From Fictibacillus sp. b24 (GTDB lineage Bacteria; Bacillota; Bacilli; Bacillales; Fictibacillaceae), in contig NZ_JAUCES010000005.1 in NCBI RefSeq assembly GCF_030348825.1, positions 2,294,001-2,358,000 of the forward strand: DNA of 64,000 nt, read 5' to 3'. Both the position numbers and the translations under genes were made by a program. Shown in pieces: positions 37,963-46,219 of the stretch. Position 1 is the first letter of the stretch. Each line of letters starts with the position of its first letter. Below the pieces are notes generated by a model. The model was not told the origin of the DNA. It made no database searches and saw nothing but the letters and a program-made list of their open reading frames with translations.

Positions 37963-37976
37963 TGAAAACGCTTATA
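37963..37976 (+). promoter_or_regulatory. possible cre site before yjcH
   Basis: TGAAAACGCTTATA differs from the cre consensus at one position (T for C). It overlaps a TATAAT box at 37973-37978 about 35 bases upstream of yjcH. Weak evidence. Confidence 0.35.
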
Positions 37977-38011
37977 ATTTATGATAACTGTCAGCAAAGG
38001 AGGTCCATTTT

Positions 38012-38743
38012 ATGGCCATACTTAAGGGTTCTATTACAGATGATAAGATTTATAGCAAATATTTGGATGAAGAAATTGACTTGTTAATTTACCTTCCGTC
38101 CAAATTCACTCCGCTTGTTAAATATCCAATCCTTGTTGCACAAGATGGCAGAGATTACTTTCAATTAGGAAAGCTGGCAAAGACCGCTGATAGACTTATG
38201 GAAGAAGATCAAATGCAAAGCTGCATTATCGTAGGTGTTAATCATAAAGGGATTGAAGATCGAAAAGCTAAATATGATCCTGCGGGTGAAAAGCACGAAA
38301 ATTATATACGTTTTATGGCATTTGAATTAACAGCTTACCTAAACGAAAAGTTCAACACACTTCAATTAGGTGCTGGAATGGGCTTAATTGGTGATTCATT
38401 AGGCGGTTATGTGGCATTTAAATTAAGTCTTTTGTATCCCAATACGTTTGGCAAAGTTATTCTGCAATCACCTTATGTTCCTGAAAGCCTCATAGAAACA
38501 GTTGAGGCTATCGAACAGATTCAAACATTAACCATCTACCATTCTATTGGGGACGAAGAAGATCAATTTACGAATCCAGAAGGAATTACACGGGACTTTT
38601 TAACTCCAAATAGAATGATTAAAAACTTGTTAAATAATCTAGCATTGGATTATGAATACTCTGAGTTTCAAGGAAATCACCTTTGGGTAAACTGGCAGAA
38701 AGATTTGGTTCCTGCGTTAATGTTTCTTTACAACAATCACTAA
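38012..38743 (+). CDS. yjcH: YjcH-like esterase
   Basis: A 243-residue alpha/beta-hydrolase of the esterase-D/putative-esterase class. The nucleophile elbow is GDSLGGY at about residue 130, with an early PILVAQDGRDYF and a C-terminal FQGNHLWVNW carrying the likely catalytic His. The substrate is unknown. The ATG follows a perfect AAGGAGG. First gene of yjcH-yjcG-yjcF, transcribed together as in B. subtilis. Confidence 0.88.
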   Translation: MAILKGSITDDKIYSKYLDEEIDLLIYLPSKFTPLVKYPILVAQDGRDYFQLGKLAKTADRLMEEDQMQSCIIVGVNHKGIEDRKAKYDPAGEKHENYIRFMAFELTAYLNEKFNTLQLGAGMGLIGDSLGGYVAFKLSLLYPNTFGKVILQSPYVPESLIETVEAIEQIQTLTIYHSIGDEEDQFTNPEGITRDFLTPNRMIKNLLNNLALDYEYSEFQGNHLWVNWQKDLVPALMFLYNNH

Positions 38744-38802
38744 CTGTGGGAAATAAATAGAATATTTGGTATACTAGTTCAAAAGATGAGGGAGGAAGAA
38801 TT

Positions 38803-39318
38803 ATGAAATACGGTATTGCTATTTTTCCATCAAAAAATCTACAAGATAAAGTAAATTCCTACCGAAAACGGTACGATCCGCATTATGCCCTTATCGCACC
38901 TCACATCACTTTAAAGGAACCCTTCGAGGCGACTGAAGAAGAGCTTCAGGATCAGATTTCCTATATCTCATCTGTTGCTCAAAACATTAATCCGTTTTCA
39001 ATAATGATTAACAAGGTTGGCTCCTTCCACCCTGTTAATAATGCAATTTACTTAAAAGTAAACGAAGCTGAAGAATTAAAGTCATTGCACGATCAGCTGT
39101 ACTCAGGTCCTCTTGAACATCAGCAGCCCTACAATTTTGTTCCTCATTTAACGTTGGGGCAAAAGCTATCGGACGAAGAACATTCGGATGTATTGGAACG
39201 TCTGCGTATGATTGATATTGTACACGAAGAAAGAATTGACCGTTTTCAATTGCTTTATCAACTTGATAACGGATCTTGGACTGTATATGAAACATTTCGA
39301 CTTGGAAAAGGAGTTTAA
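38803..39318 (+). CDS. yjcG: YjcG 2H phosphoesterase
   Basis: A 171-residue protein of the 2H (2'-5' RNA ligase-like) superfamily. The two catalytic His-x-Thr motifs, HITLKE and HLTLGQ, lie about 82 residues apart as expected. Such enzymes act on cyclic or 2',5'-phosphodiesters of RNA or nucleotides; the real substrate of YjcG is unknown. It follows yjcH by 60 bases and precedes yjcF by five. Confidence 0.9.
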   Translation: MKYGIAIFPSKNLQDKVNSYRKRYDPHYALIAPHITLKEPFEATEEELQDQISYISSVAQNINPFSIMINKVGSFHPVNNAIYLKVNEAEELKSLHDQLYSGPLEHQQPYNFVPHLTLGQKLSDEEHSDVLERLRMIDIVHEERIDRFQLLYQLDNGSWTVYETFRLGKGV

Positions 39319-39323
39319 GCAGA

Positions 39324-39761
39324 TTGATTAAGACATACACAACGAACGAACATGGATTTCAAGATGCTTTATCTGTCAGAAAAGATGTATTCGTTCGTGA
39401 ACAGCAGATTGATGAAAGTGAAGAAATTGATGGAAACGAAGATGTTTCTTTTCATTTTGTTCTTTACGAAAACGAAAAGCCTGTTGGAGCAGCCAGGCTT
39501 CGAGAAGTAAACGGTGAAGGAAAAGTTGAACGGGTTTGCGTCCTTTCTTCTCATCGTAAAAAGGGTTTAGGCGAAGAATTGATGAAGGCAATGGAAGAAA
39601 GTGCACTTGAACGTTCTTATTCCAGCCTTATATTATATGCACAAACTCAAGCAGAAGACTTTTATAAAAAACTCGGGTACAGCACCACTTCTAAAGAACC
39701 TTTTCTAGATGCCAACATACCTCATGTCGCAATGAAAAAAGTATTGAAATCGTCCATGTGA
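39324..39761 (+). CDS. yjcF: YjcF GNAT acetyltransferase
   Basis: A 145-residue single-domain GNAT. Acetyl-CoA-binding motif A appears as VERVCVLSSHRKKGLGEELMKA (R/Q-x-x-G-x-G/A form), with VFVREQQIDESEEIDG at the N-terminus as in the YjcF/ElaA-like branch. Acceptor unknown. TTG start at 39324 with AAAAGGAG upstream; yjcG ends five bases before. A hairpin terminator overlaps the last codons. Confidence 0.9.
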   Translation: MIKTYTTNEHGFQDALSVRKDVFVREQQIDESEEIDGNEDVSFHFVLYENEKPVGAARLREVNGEGKVERVCVLSSHRKKGLGEELMKAMEESALERSYSSLILYAQTQAEDFYKKLGYSTTSKEPFLDANIPHVAMKKVLKSSM

Positions 39762-39780
39762 CGGCTTCAATACTTTTTTC
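39735..39780 (+). terminator. terminator of yjcHGF
   Basis: AGTATTGAA pairs with TTCAATACT across the stop codon, flanked by A6 and T6 runs. Confidence 0.85.
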
Positions 39781-39845
39781 GTTTATAAACATATTTTCTC
39801 GTCAAAACTGTACTATAATTCGTTTTTATGAGGAGACAATGGTTG

Positions 39846-40541
39846 ATGAACATTCATGTTGGACAGTTAACGACCGAACTAATTGTGGGCTTTGTTGCTC
39901 TTTTTATACTCACAAAGATTTTAGGTAAAACGCAAATCTCTCAAATTACCCCATTTGATTTTATTTCGTCTATCTTTTTAGGTGAATTAGTGGGTAATGC
40001 CATGTATGATGATGAAACATCGATTTTTGTTATTTTGTATGCTATTTTGATTTGGGGAACAATGGTTTATGTCGTAGAAATTATTTCACAGAAATTTAAA
40101 GGTACTCGTCAGTTTTTGGAAGGAGCACCTACAATCGTTATACGGAAAGGCATGATTGACCGTGAAATGTTAAAGAAAAGCAAGCTTGATATAAACCAGC
40201 TTCAAAACTTAGTTCGCCAAAAAGGCTTTTTTGGATTAAGAGAAGTTGAATATGCCATTTTAGAATCAAATGGGTCACTTAGTATACTGCCGAAGTTTGA
40301 ATACGGCCCACCAAATAGACAAGATATGAACTTGAATAGCCAGCAGCAGCCTGAACTCCCAGTAACATTGATATTAGATGGAGAACTTAATCATGATAAT
40401 TTATCGACAGCAGGAATCTCAAAAAAAGAACTAATGGAACAGCTTCATAAACAGGGCTATTCTTCTGTTGAAGAAGTTGTTTACGCCGAAAAGTCTGAAG
40501 GAAAACTATTATTTATGCCTTTTACTGACCCAAAAAAATAA
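39846..40541 (+). CDS. DUF421 (YetF-type) membrane protein
   Basis: A 231-residue protein: three N-terminal membrane segments (residues 10-80) with the signature GKTQISQITPFDFISSIFLGELVGNA, then a cytosolic DUF421 domain (GAPTIVIRKGMIDREMLKKSKL) and an extra C-terminal repeat-like half. In B. subtilis YetF/YkjA-type proteins sit in the membrane, several in spores. ATG at 39846 is preferred over 39828, which lies inside the GAGGAG site. Converges with the MBL gene; ends overlap by 20 bases. Confidence 0.85.
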   Translation: MNIHVGQLTTELIVGFVALFILTKILGKTQISQITPFDFISSIFLGELVGNAMYDDETSIFVILYAILIWGTMVYVVEIISQKFKGTRQFLEGAPTIVIRKGMIDREMLKKSKLDINQLQNLVRQKGFFGLREVEYAILESNGSLSILPKFEYGPPNRQDMNLNSQQQPELPVTLILDGELNHDNLSTAGISKKELMEQLHKQGYSSVEEVVYAEKSEGKLLFMPFTDPKK

Positions 40542-41427
40542 TTGGTTTTCCTCCCCATATTTTATACATCGCTTTTCCTTCTTCAATAAGCTGTATGAAA
40601 TAGGCGGAAACAGCTGTTCTAAAAAGAGTATACATCCCGATATTTGCGGGCTGTATATTATATTGCGTTATTATTTTCGCTATTAAGTTCTCTAAAGATA
40701 TTCCAGAATCTCCTGATTCAGCAATGATAGAATGAACTTGGGTGGCTATTTTTTCATGAACATCAATATTCTCTTGAATGACTTCATGATACTTCTTGGT
40801 GAATTTCCCATGACCAGGAACCATTCCTTCTATGTTCATGTTTTTCAATTTTAATAATGTCTCCTGATTCTCTGTGGCATTTACGATAAAGGGAATCTTA
40901 TGCTTTTCAAGAACATCACTGCCTAAAAATGCATCTGCCGCATATAAAATTCCTTTGTACGATACGCCAAATTGATTATGACTGTGTCCCGGCAAAGCAA
41001 GGAATTCAAGTGGAAATGTTTTGTCCCAAATACCTTCCGTACAGATCTCATCTACCCTAATAGAGGGAGCCTCCAAAAACTTATTTCTCATCTCACTTAG
41101 AGGGGAATTACCGTTAAATAAGTAGATGGGTTCAAGAATCGAGTTTCTCATAATCGCTTCTTCTAATGAGGGAGCGATCGTATGTACGTTAAAATTTCTT
41201 TGTATATATTGAGCTCCCCCAAAATGATCTGCGTGAGCATGCGTGATAAAGAGATGGGTAATGGGCAGATTCTTTTTCACAAGATGCTGAACCGCTTTTT
41301 TTGCGGCTGAAGATTCTAGACCTGCATCAATTAACATCCCCTTGCTTTCATCTTCATTTACAATATAGCCTATATTTACAGCGCTATTAAAATAGTAGCA
41401 CCCTGCTGCTATCTCTTTAAATTCCAT
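40522..41427 (-). CDS. metallo-beta-lactamase fold hydrolase
   Basis: A 301-residue MBL-fold enzyme. Metal ligands: HAHADHFGG near residue 70, LPGHSHNQFG and GHGKF further on; the C-terminal about 90 residues form a helical domain like that of glyoxalase-II-like and LACTB2-type members. Substrate unknown. GTG at 41436 overlaps the ribosome-binding site, so ATG 41427 is used. The end overlaps that of the DUF421 gene. Confidence 0.85.
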   Translation of the reverse strand: MEFKEIAAGCYYFNSAVNIGYIVNEDESKGMLIDAGLESSAAKKAVQHLVKKNLPITHLFITHAHADHFGGAQYIQRNFNVHTIAPSLEEAIMRNSILEPIYLFNGNSPLSEMRNKFLEAPSIRVDEICTEGIWDKTFPLEFLALPGHSHNQFGVSYKGILYAADAFLGSDVLEKHKIPFIVNATENQETLLKLKNMNIEGMVPGHGKFTKKYHEVIQENIDVHEKIATQVHSIIAESGDSGISLENLIAKIITQYNIQPANIGMYTLFRTAVSAYFIQLIEEGKAMYKIWGGKPIIFLGQ

Positions 41428-41504
41428 TTTAAACACTCCAATTATTTATTCAGTGTAAAAACTAGGTTGCTATTTCAGTAGTGCTGTTTTCGTATTCATT
41501 GCTG

Positions 41505-41562
41505 CTTTGATTCCCGTTATATGTCACTCGCTTTTTCTTAATGGCAGTATGGTGAATCACCT
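41505..41562 (+). repeat. decayed half-copy of the interspersed repeat
   Basis: TTGATTCCCGTTATATG, CACTCGCTTTTTC and GGTGAATCACCT align with the left half of the other copies. It ends without the right half. Confidence 0.5.
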
Positions 41563-41680
41563 TTCATTACAATTAATTTACCAATAAAAAAGAGTATAAG
41601 AACCAACAAGGTTATGGAGAAGCTTTAAACAGCCAAAAAATAGTGTTACTTTTGAATTTTTTCTTTCTTCATTCGCAAGG

Positions 41681-41868
41681 GGATTGGAGCGCAAGGTGCG
41701 AGACTCCTCGAAAATTAAATTTCAAATTTTCTTCGTGCGATGTCTCGCTGCCGGAGCCTTCCTTGTCCTACGGGGCGAGCGGTCAGGTGAAGACTCCTAA
41801 TGGCGCAAAGCGGCAGGAGGCTCACCGCACGCCCCGTGGAAAGCGAGCAACCTGGAGCGGAAATCAAC
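41681..41868 (-). repeat. interspersed foldable repeat, copy 5, with insert
   Basis: On the minus strand GTTGATTTCCGCTCC through GCACCTTGCGCTCCAATC, about 188 bp; the middle carries an extra stretch of about 50 bases (41708-41760) which itself contains AAAATTAAATTTCAAATTTT. The other copies have no such insert. It fills most of the 41430-41920 gap. Confidence 0.8.
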
Positions 41869-41919
41869 TACTTTCAGAAGCAACAATGTATTCGAAAGAA
41901 GCAAAAAAAAAGAAACCTA

Positions 41920-42147
41920 CTAGATGGTTTCGTTTAAAAATAATCCTTTTCCTTCTATTTCACTTAGAATTTGATCAAAACGTTTCTGTTTTTCTATGTC
42001 GAACTTTTTGTTGTGGCTAAATGTGTGAACGTTGTTATTTTGAATAATAGGTACTTGCGATACGATCGGTAAACCTTGTTCTGGTCTTTCCATTCGACTA
42101 GCATATTGCATTCGCTGAATCGGTATATACGGTAAAATATATCCCAT
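41920..42147 (-). CDS. small putative coat protein (MGYILPYIPIQ type)
   Basis: Not firmly recognised. A 75-residue protein starting MGYILPYIPIQRMQYASR, with a charged C-terminal half ending in KKFDIEKQKRFDQILSEIEGKG. Short proteins with a tyrosine/proline N-terminus like this occur among Bacillus spore proteins. The ATG at 42147 follows AAGGGGATG; an ATG nine bases earlier sits on that site. It follows the Ser-tract gene and its terminator. Confidence 0.5.
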   Translation of the reverse strand: MGYILPYIPIQRMQYASRMERPEQGLPIVSQVPIIQNNNVHTFSHNKKFDIEKQKRFDQILSEIEGKGLFLNETI

Positions 42148-42223
42148 ATGCAACATCCCCTTTCCTATCTATTCCTCTTCCTATTCCCTTTTCCTTCTAA
42201 ATTATTCGTTTTCAAAAAGAAAG

Positions 42224-42246
42224 AGCACTCTTTTAACAAGAGTGCC
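42224..42246 (-). terminator. terminator after Ser-tract gene
   Basis: GCACTCTT pairs with AAGAGTGC, followed by TCTTTCTTTTTG on the minus strand. Confidence 0.8.
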
Positions 42247-42267
42247 CAAAAATTCATTCTGGACTGC

Positions 42268-42516
42268 TTAAGCCCACGGATCGTAAAAGCAGCTGCTGCT
42301 GGAGCTGGAGCTGGAACTAGAACTAGAGCTGGAGCTAGAACTAGATGAAGATTCATGCTTGTGGCAAGATTCATGTTTGCTAGAGCTAGAGCTAGAAGAT
42401 TCGCAATGATCCTTCTTTTCATGGATTACAACAACTTTATCTGCCTTGATGATTACTTTATCAGCATGAACCTTCTTGTGTTTCTTCTTCTTCTTACAGT
42501 AAAAACATTCTTCCAT
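42268..42516 (-). CDS. Cys/Lys/Ser-tract spore-surface-like miniprotein
   Basis: Not a known family. 82 residues: MEECFYCKKKKKHKKVHADK, a Val/Lys stretch, SSSSSSSKHESCHKHES, then an uninterrupted run of 20 serines and CFYDPWA. The serines are coded by mixed AGC/TCT/AGT codons, so the tract is kept by selection or slippage of a short repeat. Start ATG with GAGGAGG at ideal spacing, a sigma-K pattern upstream and a terminator downstream. Ser tracts are good O-glycan acceptors; that use is my inference. Confidence 0.65.
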   Translation of the reverse strand: MEECFYCKKKKKHKKVHADKVIIKADKVVVIHEKKDHCESSSSSSSKHESCHKHESSSSSSSSSSSSSSSSSSSSCFYDPWA

Positions 42517-42538
42517 GTTTCAACCTCCTCGTATAGTA

Positions 42539-42565
42539 CATCTTATGCATGTCTAACGAGTTGGT
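42539..42565 (-). promoter_or_regulatory. sigma-K-type promoter of Ser-tract gene
   Basis: On the minus strand AC, 16 bases, then CATAAGATG (one mismatch to CATANNNTA), about 23 bases before the start codon. Confidence 0.5.
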
Positions 42566-42579
42566 TATAGGCTGTCTCA

Positions 42580-43473
42580 CTAAAAATTGATAGCTATATG
42601 ATTTACTGCTTTAGCTCGATAATTTTGTTTATTAAAATAAACAAATGCTTCCACCGTAATATTTTTATCTATAGTGCTTTTAAAAGGAATCTGAAAATCA
42701 TCCAGCGAAAGCTTATCACCGGTCTTGAATTTTGTTTCACGAAGCGGGCAGATCCACATCTCTCCACGTTCTTTTGCTTTTTCTGCCCATTCGTTATCCA
42801 TGTACATCCAGATGGATTGTCGCATTTCATCTTGTGAAGGCGAAGCGATTAATGAGACAATCTTGCCCTTTAGCGCGCAAGTTTCAGCAGGTTGGAACCG
42901 AAAGCAGATATATGGGTTCTCTAATGCTTCTGTTCCTATATTCTCAAGATAAAACGAGCCTCGTACAAAACCATTATTCTCTTTTGTATAAATAACGGAA
43001 TAATCGAAGTAGCTCATACAATTCAAGCCCTGTTTTTTCTTTGGTTCAGACTTAGAATCATCTTCCTTTGGAAAATCTTCAAATACAGGCTCAGATGTCC
43101 GATTAATGTTTATTCGTTTTTCCATACTCTTAATACGCTGCTGATAAAGATCAATTTGCTGATCCTTATCATTTATTTCATCTTGAATACTTTTTAATAA
43201 TTCTTCATACCCTTGGATACGTTTTTCCATTTCATGTTCTTCTAAACGATTCAGCTTTTTTGTTAGCTCCTCTACTTGAGTACGTAGTTTCTGAAGCTCT
43301 ATTTCCTTTTCTTCGATTTGTTGAAGGGTGTTATCCTTATTTGTTTCACTCTCTAACCGTTCGATGGTTTCCTCAGCAAAGACCAGCTTTTTTTCTAAAT
43401 CTAGTGCTTTTTCTTTATAATATTCTACCCTTGATATGAGCCGCTCATAGCTTAATTTATCCTTAGTCCCCAT
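42580..43473 (-). CDS. coiled-coil protein, probable spore-surface
   Basis: Not recognised. 297 residues. Residues 1-135 form a long coiled coil (LISRVEYYKEKALDLEKKLV and repeated Leu/Glu heptads). After a short Lys/Glu linker, the C-terminal 150 residues look like a compact beta domain (SYFDYSVIYTKENNGFVRGS, IGTEALENPYICFRF). ATG 43473 has AAGGGGGAAG upstream. It is preceded by a full sigma-K pattern promoter, so expression in the sporulating mother cell is likely. Confidence 0.6.
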   Translation of the reverse strand: MGTKDKLSYERLISRVEYYKEKALDLEKKLVFAEETIERLESETNKDNTLQQIEEKEIELQKLRTQVEELTKKLNRLEEHEMEKRIQGYEELLKSIQDEINDKDQQIDLYQQRIKSMEKRININRTSEPVFEDFPKEDDSKSEPKKKQGLNCMSYFDYSVIYTKENNGFVRGSFYLENIGTEALENPYICFRFQPAETCALKGKIVSLIASPSQDEMRQSIWMYMDNEWAEKAKERGEMWICPLRETKFKTGDKLSLDDFQIPFKSTIDKNITVEAFVYFNKQNYRAKAVNHIAINF

Positions 43474-43506
43474 GCATCTTCCCCCTTGCAAATTAGGCTC
43501 TTTCCT

Positions 43507-43533
43507 TATTGTATGTAACCCCTATCCAATCGT
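43507..43533 (-). promoter_or_regulatory. sigma-K-type promoter of coiled-coil gene
   Basis: On the minus strand AC, 16 bases, then CATACAATA, a perfect -10 match; about 34 bases to the ATG. Confidence 0.7.
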
Positions 43534-43552
43534 TCACTTTTTTTTCTATAAC

Positions 43553-43586
43553 AAAAAGGACCAACTGTTTTCCAGCGGTCCTTTTT
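43553..43586 (-). terminator. terminator after 43606 gene
   Basis: AAAAAGGACC pairs with GGTCCTTTTT around a short loop, with T-run on the minus strand. Confidence 0.85.
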
Positions 43587-43605
43587 ACTCTTCAGATCTT
43601 TTGTA

Positions 43606-44754
43606 TTAATGGTGCTGCAAGCAATTTTCAACAGAGATTTCACCGTTGTCAACTGTGACTGTTCCTGTTGTAAATACTTTCTTGCCATGTGAGTTAATCA
43701 ATTCAACCTCGAACAAGCTGCCATTCGGAGTGTCAACTAGAGCTAAATTAAAGTCAAGTTTTTCTCCTTTTTTATGATGGTTATTAACTTTTCCTTTTCC
43801 GGAGATCGTTAATTTCTTTCCACCCATGAATTTCTCACAGCATAATGTGTCTTGGTTAAATTCTGTTGCTGTAAAGCTAAAGTCTCTTTCGCCATCAGAT
43901 GTGTCCGTATCATTAAAGTTCAGCAAGAATTTACTGTTAACCAGCTGGAAATTCGGACAAATATCAACCAGTATTGACGCACGGCCAGTTTCTGTTGCTC
44001 CACCTGATTCGCTTGTTAATCCGCTTGCTTCACCCTCTGCTTTGCACACACAGTCAGGTCTAGGGAAGATGTCAGGGCATTGTTCAGGGAACGTTACCGC
44101 CGGACACATTTCATTTACAGTTTCTTCTGCTTCTAAGTCATTTTCACGAGGAGAGCAGAACTTAGCCAATACCTCTAGTTTTACTTCAGCTTCAACTTGG
44201 ATGTCGACACAGAAAGTAATATCTAGTGGGAAAGACGTTGGTGCTGGACTGTTCAACAGAACAGTACCAGACGGTACACGGGCAAAGATTTTTGTAATAC
44301 GGCAGTAAAGGTCTGTTCCATCTGGAAAGCACAATACAAAAGATTCAAAAACAGAAGCATTTACTAAAAGTTCTGTAACTTCTACCCCGTTACGGTCTAC
44401 AACTTTCACCTTTATATCTGTTGTAAACAGGAGTTCAACTAGCTGTGCATCCGCAAACCCACCGTTTAGTGCAACTGTTACATCTCTCTTATCTCCTACT
44501 TGTTCGCATAGAAAATGTTCTGCACATTCATCATGTGAATCGTTTGAAAGCGGGAATGCTGGTGGAGTTTTAGGTACTTTTGTAATGATTCTTAACGGAC
44601 GACGCTTAGGATCATCTAGAGCATCTTCTATTTTTGCAATTTGTTCATGAGTAAAAGATACAGTTTTTCTTACGCTTAGTGCATCCGTCACCCAGTCGTA
44701 AACTTTCTGTACGCGGATACACTCATCCTGCAAGTGTTTGTGGTTGTTTCCCAT
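43606..44754 (-). CDS. putative spore-surface structural protein
   Basis: Not firmly recognised. 382 residues. The N-terminal 70 residues are polar (ECIRVQKVYDWVTDALSV). A central domain (about 95-220) has VTVALNGGFADAQLVELLF and IFARVPSGTVLLNSPAP with beta-strand alternation and scattered Cys, reminiscent of coat/exosporium beta-rich proteins. It is followed by a Cys-rich acidic linker (CPAVTFPEQCPDIF, CVCKAEGE) and a second beta domain ending ENCLQHH. ATG 44754 follows AAAGGAAGGG. It is divergent from the 44874 gene. Confidence 0.55.
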   Translation of the reverse strand: MGNNHKHLQDECIRVQKVYDWVTDALSVRKTVSFTHEQIAKIEDALDDPKRRPLRIITKVPKTPPAFPLSNDSHDECAEHFLCEQVGDKRDVTVALNGGFADAQLVELLFTTDIKVKVVDRNGVEVTELLVNASVFESFVLCFPDGTDLYCRITKIFARVPSGTVLLNSPAPTSFPLDITFCVDIQVEAEVKLEVLAKFCSPRENDLEAEETVNEMCPAVTFPEQCPDIFPRPDCVCKAEGEASGLTSESGGATETGRASILVDICPNFQLVNSKFLLNFNDTDTSDGERDFSFTATEFNQDTLCCEKFMGGKKLTISGKGKVNNHHKKGEKLDFNLALVDTPNGSLFEVELINSHGKKVFTTGTVTVDNGEISVENCLQHH

Positions 44755-44873
44755 TGTTTCCCTTCCTTTCCTCATCATGTTCTGAAGATTCCATACATAC
44801 TATGGGAATAGAGTGGGTTATGACACAAGTACGACTGCCTATTTTTGTAGACAACAGTTAGGGAGGAACAAAT

Positions 44874-45902
44874 ATGAATACACTGTGGTATAACAATCGT
44901 AAAGTATGTGATGTGACATCATTAGAATATGAAGCGATCCGACTTTTATTGCCCTATTGGGGTTTGAAGATGTCTGAAGATGATAATGAAATTACAGGTG
45001 CTCTCTCCACTTTTATGTTAGGAATACATGGCCTAACACAACAAAAAGTAATAGAGCTTAATCAACTTTTGCAACATACCGGAATTACAATCACTACGGA
45101 TGATCGTGAAAAATGCGACCAAAGGTTTTATGTCGATTTTCATGAAAACCACCCTATGCCTTTAGCATTAAAAACGCCAGACCAAAAACTGTATTATCTC
45201 AATCCAACGAAAGATACACGTTTTACTGTTCAAACAGCCATTCATAAAGGTATTACATTAAAGAGAAAAGACGGCCCAATCTTTTTAGCTATTCAACCAT
45301 CTTTTGATACTCACGCCACAGAGTGGATTAGTTATTTAATCGTTCAAACTTTCTTAAGATCACATTTTGAAGCATTAACTTCTATTTCAGAGGCTACCTT
45401 TTTTACATGTGTTGAAAAGGTATTGGATAAGATTAATAACCGCTTTGCTTCTATTCAACTTTCAGACTATAAATCAATGGACGCAACTCCATTAGATACT
45501 CCTGATTCTGAGAAATCTTCAATATTACCCCCTGCTAAAGAATCGATAGAACATGAAGCGAAAATGGAGAATCAACCAAATACACTAGATGGTCCAGGAC
45601 AAAAAATAGCTGTTCCACAAATCAGACCTTTTTCTGCATCTGGTTCGTTAATAACAAGTAATGTTCCTAAGCCTTATAATCCTGGCTTAGTAAACAACAG
45701 AAGATTGGAACCTATTAACCCTTTTAATTCGTCAACACCAAATCAATCTCAACCGATCCATCCATTCAGCCAAAGTAACACCGATCCTGATAAAACATCA
45801 GTCATCAGTCCATTTCATTCAAAAGAACACACTTCGTCCTTAAATCGAGAATATACTAGAAAAGACAGCAGGATATACAAACAAAGGAGAGATGGAAAGT
45901 GA
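44874..45902 (+). CDS. hypothetical protein with disordered Pro/Ser/Asn tail
   Basis: Not recognised. 342 residues. The first 200 appear folded (ALSTFMLGIHGLTQQKVIEL, FYVDFHENHPMPLALKTPD); from about 205 on it is low-complexity, with PFxxS/N repeats (INPFNSS, IHPFSQS, ISPFHSK) and a basic end RKDSRIYKQRRDGK. The build, folded head with sticky basic tail, is common in coat morphogenetic proteins, but no homology supports that. GGAGG precedes the ATG. Its stop overlaps the next gene. Confidence 0.55.
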   Translation: MNTLWYNNRKVCDVTSLEYEAIRLLLPYWGLKMSEDDNEITGALSTFMLGIHGLTQQKVIELNQLLQHTGITITTDDREKCDQRFYVDFHENHPMPLALKTPDQKLYYLNPTKDTRFTVQTAIHKGITLKRKDGPIFLAIQPSFDTHATEWISYLIVQTFLRSHFEALTSISEATFFTCVEKVLDKINNRFASIQLSDYKSMDATPLDTPDSEKSSILPPAKESIEHEAKMENQPNTLDGPGQKIAVPQIRPFSASGSLITSNVPKPYNPGLVNNRRLEPINPFNSSTPNQSQPIHPFSQSNTDPDKTSVISPFHSKEHTSSLNREYTRKDSRIYKQRRDGK

Positions 45903-46051
45903 ATAAGGAAGATGTACAGCATCTTTTCAATGAAATAAAAACTAATAAATCTAAACCTTCGACAAAAGTAAAAACCCTCTTTACCAAGCAAGCAAAAAAG
46001 GGTTGCAGTTCGTGTGGAAAAGTAAAGTGGAAACCGAATAAGAATAAATAA
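45899..46051 (+). CDS. 50-residue coupled small basic protein
   Basis: The GTG start overlaps the upstream TGA stop as GTGA, with AAAGGAGAG at good spacing, so translation is coupled. Product of 50 residues: MNKEDVQHLFNEIKTNKSK, then a Lys-rich stretch and GCSSCGKVKWKPNKNK with a CxxC pair. Terminator follows at once. No family recognised. The overlap and ribosome-binding site make it a probable real gene. Confidence 0.6.
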   Translation: MNKEDVQHLFNEIKTNKSKPSTKVKTLFTKQAKKGCSSCGKVKWKPNKNK

Positions 46052-46079
46052 AAAAGCTGCGATAAAGCGGCTTTTTTTA
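46050..46079 (+). terminator. terminator after the 44874-46051 pair
   Basis: AAGCTGC pairs with GCGGCTT around GATAAA, followed by T7; overlaps the small gene's stop. Confidence 0.8.
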
Positions 46080-46219
46080 TTTACAGGAAAAAAACATTCA
46101 TATAAGTAGCCTTTTTATAGAGAAGCAGGATTGCTGCCGTTACCATTCTCTCAATCTTTTCATCTACTGTAATATCGGTAGGACAACCTACTAGTAAACA
46201 TCTAGGAGGTGTAAGGTAT

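Noticed and set aside
41643-42020. Open frame of 125 codons on the plus strand
   Set aside because: It lies almost entirely inside the interspersed repeat copy 5 and overlaps the start of a better-supported opposite gene.
42148-42570. Three other open frames over the Ser-tract gene
   Set aside because: They arise from the repetitive AGCTCT-type DNA read in other frames (poly Ala/Gly, Leu/Ala); only the minus-strand frame from 42516 has a ribosome-binding site, promoter and terminator.
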